From contig NZ_JASNJD010000021.1 in NCBI RefSeq assembly GCF_030164425.1, positions 31,958 to 95,957 on the forward strand: a DNA stretch of 64,000 bases. Direction: 5' to 3'. The position numbers and the translations under genes are program-made. Positions within the stretch are counted from its first letter, which is position 1, and every line of letters starts with the position of its first letter. Positions 60,726-64,000 of the stretch are shown in pieces. Source of the stretch: Pseudodonghicola flavimaris (GTDB taxonomy: Bacteria > Pseudomonadota > Alphaproteobacteria > Rhodobacterales > Rhodobacteraceae). Below the pieces are notes generated by a model that was not told the DNA's origin, did not search any database, and saw only the letters and a list, made by a program, of their open reading frames with translations.

Positions 60726-61178
60726 CTATGACCGCTGGGAAAACGCCGCGAATAGGGCAAGCGTCCGTTCGCTGACATGGTGCTCGATGCCTTCGGCATC
60801 GCGTTCCGCGGTCTCGGGGTCGAGCCCGAGGCTCAGGAGAAACCGCAAGACGATCTCGTGGCGATGTCTGCATTCCTTGGCAAGCGCCCGACCTTCCTCA
60901 GTCAGGAAGACCGAGCGGTATTTCGCGCGAGTGATCAGGCCGTCCCGCGCCAGACGGCCAAGCGTCTTGGCGACTGTTGGCGCGGTCACGCCCATGCGTG
61001 CCGCAATATCGACCGGCCGGGCCTCGCCGTTCTCGTGGATCAGCTCAGCGATCAATTCGACATAGTCTTCCGCCACTTCGCTGCGCCGCGCTTCGCGCAC
61101 ACCGATGAAGGCCTCGGCGCGGGTTTCAACCGCGCGCGCCTCTGCCTGCGTTGATTCATGGTTCTCATCGTTCGTCAT
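60726..61178 (-). CDS. mntR: MntR-type DtxR-family metalloregulator
   Basis: A 150-residue regulator starting at the ATG at 61178 ([11 protein letters not shown]). The winged helix has [40 protein letters not shown]. The dimer and metal region has [24 protein letters not shown] and [17 protein letters not shown] (Glu/His ligands of Mn sites). It is divergent from the multicopper oxidase/ZIP pair with a palindromic operator between them. It has no C-terminal SH3 domain, as in MntR. Confidence 0.92.
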   Translation of the reverse strand: MTNDENHESTQAEARAVETRAEAFIGVREARRSEVAEDYVELIAELIHENGEARPVDIAARMGVTAPTVAKTLGRLARDGLITRAKYRSVFLTEEGRALAKECRHRHEIVLRFLLSLGLDPETAERDAEGIEHHVSERTLALFAAFSQRS

Positions 61179-61230
61179 GCCGCCACCCTCGCACGATCGG
61201 GATTGACTCGTAAAGCCTAAGCGATGATTA

Positions 61231-61244
61231 TTAGCCGAAGCTAA
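61231..61244. promoter_or_regulatory. MntR-type operator
   Basis: TTAGC CGAA GCTAA is a 5-base-arm palindrome located between mntR and the oxidase gene. It fits the TTAG/CTAA pattern of DtxR/MntR-family sites. A weaker related half-site (AAGCCTAAGC) lies about 10 bases on the mntR side. Confidence 0.7.
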
Positions 61245-61294
61245 CTTTTTGCGCCGGGACTTTGGCCTGCGTGTCATTTGAAGGGACCACGTCC

Positions 61295-62503
61295 ATGCCT
61301 GCCGATACCAGCAAGCGAGGGCGCGATGTGTCGTCCGCCGTGGAGACATCTCGGCCCACAGCGCCACCTGCAATGGTCACGGAGCCAGTATCGGCGTCGC
61401 GACGCGCGTTGTTGGTCGGCGGTCTAGTGGCTGCCGGCGGAGCGGCCGTGGCCGCGAGCCGCGCGCAATCCCAGGCAACGCCCGACCCGATGGCGGGGCA
61501 TGCGATGCCCGGCGGGGCGGTCGATCCGTATTCGGCCCATGACAGTGGCATGGCGCATGGCAACATGACGATGGTCGGCCAGGTCGACCACGCCCGGAAC
61601 GGGTTCGACCCGACGGCCATGCTGACCGACTGGGAGACAGGCCAGACCGAAGTTCTGCCGGATGGGCGCACGTTACGAACGTTTGAGGTGGACGTCATCG
61701 ACGTGGAGATCGAGATCGCTCCCGGCGTTTTCTTTCCCGCCTGGACGTTCAACGGCCGCGTTCCCGGCCCCGCCCTGCGCGCCAAAGAAGGCGAACGGCT
61801 ACGGATCGTCTTTCGCAACCTCGGTTCACACCCGCATTCCATGCATTTTCACGGCATTCACTCGGCGCAGATGGACGGCGTTCAAGGCGCCGGGCTGATC
61901 GATCCGGGTGAGGAGTTCGTCTATGAGTTCGATGCCAAGCCCTTCGGCTGTCATCTCTATCACTGCCATGCCCTGCCGCTGAAACGGCACATGCATAAGG
62001 GCATGTACGGACTTTTCGTGGTCGACCCTGATCCGGCGCGCCACCCCGAATTTGCGGCAATCGCCGCGTCGCGCGTGCTGGGCAGCCCGGAAAACGCCGA
62101 ATGGCAGGAACTGGCGATGGTGATGAACGGCTTTGACACCAATTTCGACGGCGAGAACGAGGTCTATGCCGTCAATACGGTCGGCCAAGCTTACATGAAC
62201 GCGCCTATCCGGATCGACAAGTCGCGCCCGGTCCGTATCTACCTCATGAATGCGACCGAGTTCGACCCGATCAACTCGTTCCATCTGCACGGCAATTTCT
62301 TCGACTACTACGACACCGGTTCGCAACTCACGCCGACCCTGCGCACGGTCGATGTGATCATGCAGTGTCAGGCGCAGCGCGGCATCCTCGAGTTCAGTTT
62401 CGCTGACCACGAGGATGGATTGTACATGTTCCATGCCCATCAGGCCGAGTTCACCGAACTAGGCTGGATGGGCTTTTTCGACGTGCGGGAGGCCGGAGCA
62501 TGA
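61295..62503 (+). CDS. two-domain-type multicopper oxidase in MntR-linked operon
   Basis: A protein of about 402 residues. The ATG at 61295 has GAAGGGA upstream; a TTG at 61262 is rejected. A Tat-like signal ([20 protein letters not shown]) is followed by a Met/His stretch ([20 protein letters not shown]). Copper motifs are [34 protein letters not shown] (Cys included), [12 protein letters not shown] and [20 protein letters not shown]. The type 1 Cys lies in domain 1, a pattern of nitrite-reductase-like or two-domain oxidases rather than CueO. It overlaps the ZIP gene by four bases. The substrate is unknown; Mn or Fe is suggested by context. Confidence 0.9.
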   Translation: MPADTSKRGRDVSSAVETSRPTAPPAMVTEPVSASRRALLVGGLVAAGGAAVAASRAQSQATPDPMAGHAMPGGAVDPYSAHDSGMAHGNMTMVGQVDHARNGFDPTAMLTDWETGQTEVLPDGRTLRTFEVDVIDVEIEIAPGVFFPAWTFNGRVPGPALRAKEGERLRIVFRNLGSHPHSMHFHGIHSAQMDGVQGAGLIDPGEEFVYEFDAKPFGCHLYHCHALPLKRHMHKGMYGLFVVDPDPARHPEFAAIAASRVLGSPENAEWQELAMVMNGFDTNFDGENEVYAVNTVGQAYMNAPIRIDKSRPVRIYLMNATEFDPINSFHLHGNFFDYYDTGSQLTPTLRTVDVIMQCQAQRGILEFSFADHEDGLYMFHAHQAEFTELGWMGFFDVREAGA

Positions 62504-63681
62504 CCGATCAGACCGAACAAAGCCGCCCGCCAATGACCCGCCTGCTTCTCGTTCTCGTGCCGCTGGCCGTCATGCTGGGGGCTTTCGTGTGGATTGCCTC
62601 GCTCGATCCGCTGCGCGGCTTCAACAATGGCGCGCCCCCGGTCGAGGCGTTGACGGTCGAACGGACGATCCTCGATGGGTCGGGGATTTCGCTCAGTGTG
62701 CGCGCCGGCGGATCGGAAGCAATGGTGGTCGCGCAGGTCGCAGTGGACGACGCCTACTGGACCTTCACTCAGGAGCCCGCGGGGCCGATTGCCCGCGGCG
62801 AAGCGGTCTGGTTGCGAATTCCATATCCGTGGGTTCTCGGCGAGGCCCATCACGTCAACCTGCTGACCAACACGGGCGCGACCTTCGGGCATGAGATCGG
62901 GGTCGCCGTCTCGACGCCAAGTCCCACCTGGGGTCAACTCCGGCTGCAGGCAGTGATCGGTGCGATCGTCGGCCTGTTGCCGGTGGCGCTTGGCCTGATG
63001 TTCTATCCGGCCATGAAGGGCGTCGGGCGAAGCGGGATGAACTTTCTGCTCGCCCTGACGGTTGGGTTGCTGGCCTTCCTGCTGATCGACATGACTGCGG
63101 AAGCGCTGAAGTTGTCCGGCGATGCGGCGGCGATATTCCAAGGCTCCGCCATGGTCTGGCTGGCGGCGCTGGCAAGCTTTCTGCTGCTGATGGCGATCGG
63201 GCGCTGGCGCGGCAATCCGGAAGGCATCGCGCTTGCGTTCTACATTGCCCTCGGGATCGGGCTTCACAACTTCGGCGAAGGGCTGGCAATCGGCGGCGCA
63301 TTCGCCGCCGGGTCGGCGGGGCTTGGAACTTTCCTCGTCCTAGGCTTTGCCTTGCACAATGTCACCGAGGGCATCGGCCTCGCCGCCCCGATGCTTCGTG
63401 CCCGGCCCACGATCTGGATTTTCGCCGTCCTGACGGTGCTCGCCGGTGGCCCGGCCGTCCTTGGAATGTGGGCGGGCAGCCTCGCCTACGCGCCGCAATG
63501 GTCGGCACTGGCACTCGCCGTCGGAGCGGGTGCGATCCTGCAAGTCATGGTCGAGGTCAGCGCCTACCTTGTCCGTCAAAACGCCGACAGGCAGGCGGCG
63601 CTGATGTCACCAGCCGTACTGGTCGGGTTTCTGGGCGGCATCGCCTTCATGTACGCGACGGCGGCATTGATCAAGATCTGA
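62500..63681 (+). CDS. ZIP-family transporter with periplasmic N-terminal domain
   Basis: A 393-residue protein. An N-terminal membrane helix (LLLVLVPLAVMLGAFVWIAS) is followed by about 115 residues of periplasmic domain (SGISLSVRAGGSEAMVVAQV, DDAYWTFTQEPAG). A ZIP core of eight helices then has signature helices GLHNFGEGLAIGGAFAAGSAG and ALHNVTEGIGLAAPML. The extra domain is not found in usual ZIP proteins and could dock the coupled multicopper oxidase. It probably imports a divalent metal (Mn or Fe), by context with MntR. Confidence 0.9.
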   Translation: MTDQTEQSRPPMTRLLLVLVPLAVMLGAFVWIASLDPLRGFNNGAPPVEALTVERTILDGSGISLSVRAGGSEAMVVAQVAVDDAYWTFTQEPAGPIARGEAVWLRIPYPWVLGEAHHVNLLTNTGATFGHEIGVAVSTPSPTWGQLRLQAVIGAIVGLLPVALGLMFYPAMKGVGRSGMNFLLALTVGLLAFLLIDMTAEALKLSGDAAAIFQGSAMVWLAALASFLLLMAIGRWRGNPEGIALAFYIALGIGLHNFGEGLAIGGAFAAGSAGLGTFLVLGFALHNVTEGIGLAAPMLRARPTIWIFAVLTVLAGGPAVLGMWAGSLAYAPQWSALALAVGAGAILQVMVEVSAYLVRQNADRQAALMSPAVLVGFLGGIAFMYATAALIKI

Positions 63682-63881
63682 GCGGTGATCGGCTGTCTCG
63701 GCTTCATGGGGCGGTCGCCCAGCTCTATAAACTGACCCCGTCTGTCCACGGGGAGATCGCAATTTTCGTGCCCCAGTTTGTGCGCCCAAGAGACTTATTC
63801 TTTCGTGATTTCGAAATAAAGAATTTGAGGCTAGAGCGACTAGAGGATCCCACAGATAGGTGAAAACACCGCAAATCCATC

Positions 63882-64000
63882 GTAAGCGGCGGCTGCATCC
63901 CACCTCAGGTTCAGCTTGACGGCTTGAAGTTCCACGGGAGAAGTTCGTCGATGCGGCCTTGCGGATGGCCGGCGGCGATGGCCTCGAGGGTGGTCTTGAG
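63882..64000 (-). mobile_element. IS66-family element, one end (cut by window edge)
   Basis: The terminal repeat begins GTAAGCGGCGGCTGC at 63882, as in IS66-family elements. The transposase C-terminus lies just inside it. The rest is beyond the right edge. It bounds the metal island on this side. Confidence 0.85.
63911..64000 (-). CDS. IS66-family transposase, C-terminal fragment (cut by window edge)
   Basis: The last 29 codons and stop: AIAAGHPQGRIDELLPWNF and KPSS. This is the very conserved end of IS66 TnpC-type transposases. Nothing can be said of the rest of the protein. Confidence 0.88.
   Translation of the reverse strand, partial: LKTTLEAIAAGHPQGRIDELLPWNFKPSS

Noticed and set aside
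63825..63860. MerR-box-like sequence (TTGAGGCTAGAGCGACTAGAGG) near the IS66 end
   Set aside because: No -10 at 19 bases and no symmetric dyad; the CTAGAG units are direct, not inverted. At most a decayed copy of a PbrR-type site.
63607..63903. 98-residue minus-strand frame at the end of the ZIP gene
   Set aside because: It crosses the ZIP stop and the IS66 inverted repeat and has no recognisable motif.

Overview
The window reads as part of a conjugative plasmid from an alphaproteobacterium, most likely of the Rhodobacterales (Roseobacter/Paracoccus type). The grounds are high GC content, a complete VirB/VirD4 conjugation operon with an EexN entry-exclusion lipoprotein, and a RepC-type replication initiator. 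No chromosomal housekeeping block, rRNA or tRNA was seen.

Layout. (1) 1-877: the edge of a copper locus, with the N-terminus of a CopA-type multicopper oxidase and a small exported protein. (2) 990-14513, all leftward: one tightly overlapping operon, virB1-B2-B3-B4-B5-eexN-B6-B7-B8-B9-B10-B11-virD4, ending in an LPD7-type gene. (3) 14828-17461, rightward: an exported protein, a candidate antisense RNA, repC and a small exported protein. (4) 17497-18326: an IS5-family (IS427-like) element sitting on the junction between plasmid backbone and metal island, next to a truncated gene. (5) 18331-63681: about 45 kb of copper and heavy-metal handling genes. (6) 63882-64000: the end of an IS66-family element that closes the island.

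The island is made of modules. Periplasmic copper module A (18.7-25.9 kb) holds cytochrome c, an ABC membrane domain without an ATPase, two cupredoxins (one fused to CusF), a multicopper oxidase, a TolC-like protein and a CopZ-like chaperone. Next come the Cu(I) ATPase CopA and CueR. A thiol-redox and SCO module (29.1-34.6 kb) has glutaredoxin-MauE, CcdA, SCO, TlpA and CcmG. Two paralogous copies of a multicopper oxidase / DUF411 / cytochrome c module lie at 34.6-37.8 kb and 56.7-60.6 kb. A cation-efflux module (38.0-40.4 kb) is followed by a PbrR/CadR-type MerR regulator. A 10.6-kb rightward run (41.1-51.7 kb) mixes copper delivery to oxidase (SCO, PCuAC, CtaG), DsbA/DsbB, ZIP uptake and envelope maturation (LspA, Lnt, an M23 peptidase). 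Then come a Zn/Cd/Pb ATPase, two L,D-transpeptidases, and finally an MntR-type regulator beside a multicopper oxidase and a ZIP transporter.

The regulatory layout can be read directly. Eight promoters have the over-long 19-bp spacer and central dyad typical of MerR-family activation. Four have TTGACC with a TTCC/GGAA dyad (CueR type). Four have TTGAA(C/G) with a CT(A/C)TAG dyad (PbrR/CadR type). This matches the two MerR-family regulators in the window. The second set places envelope-maturation genes, a transglutaminase-like protein and an L,D-transpeptidase under an apparent heavy-metal regulator, and I consider that the most interesting feature here.
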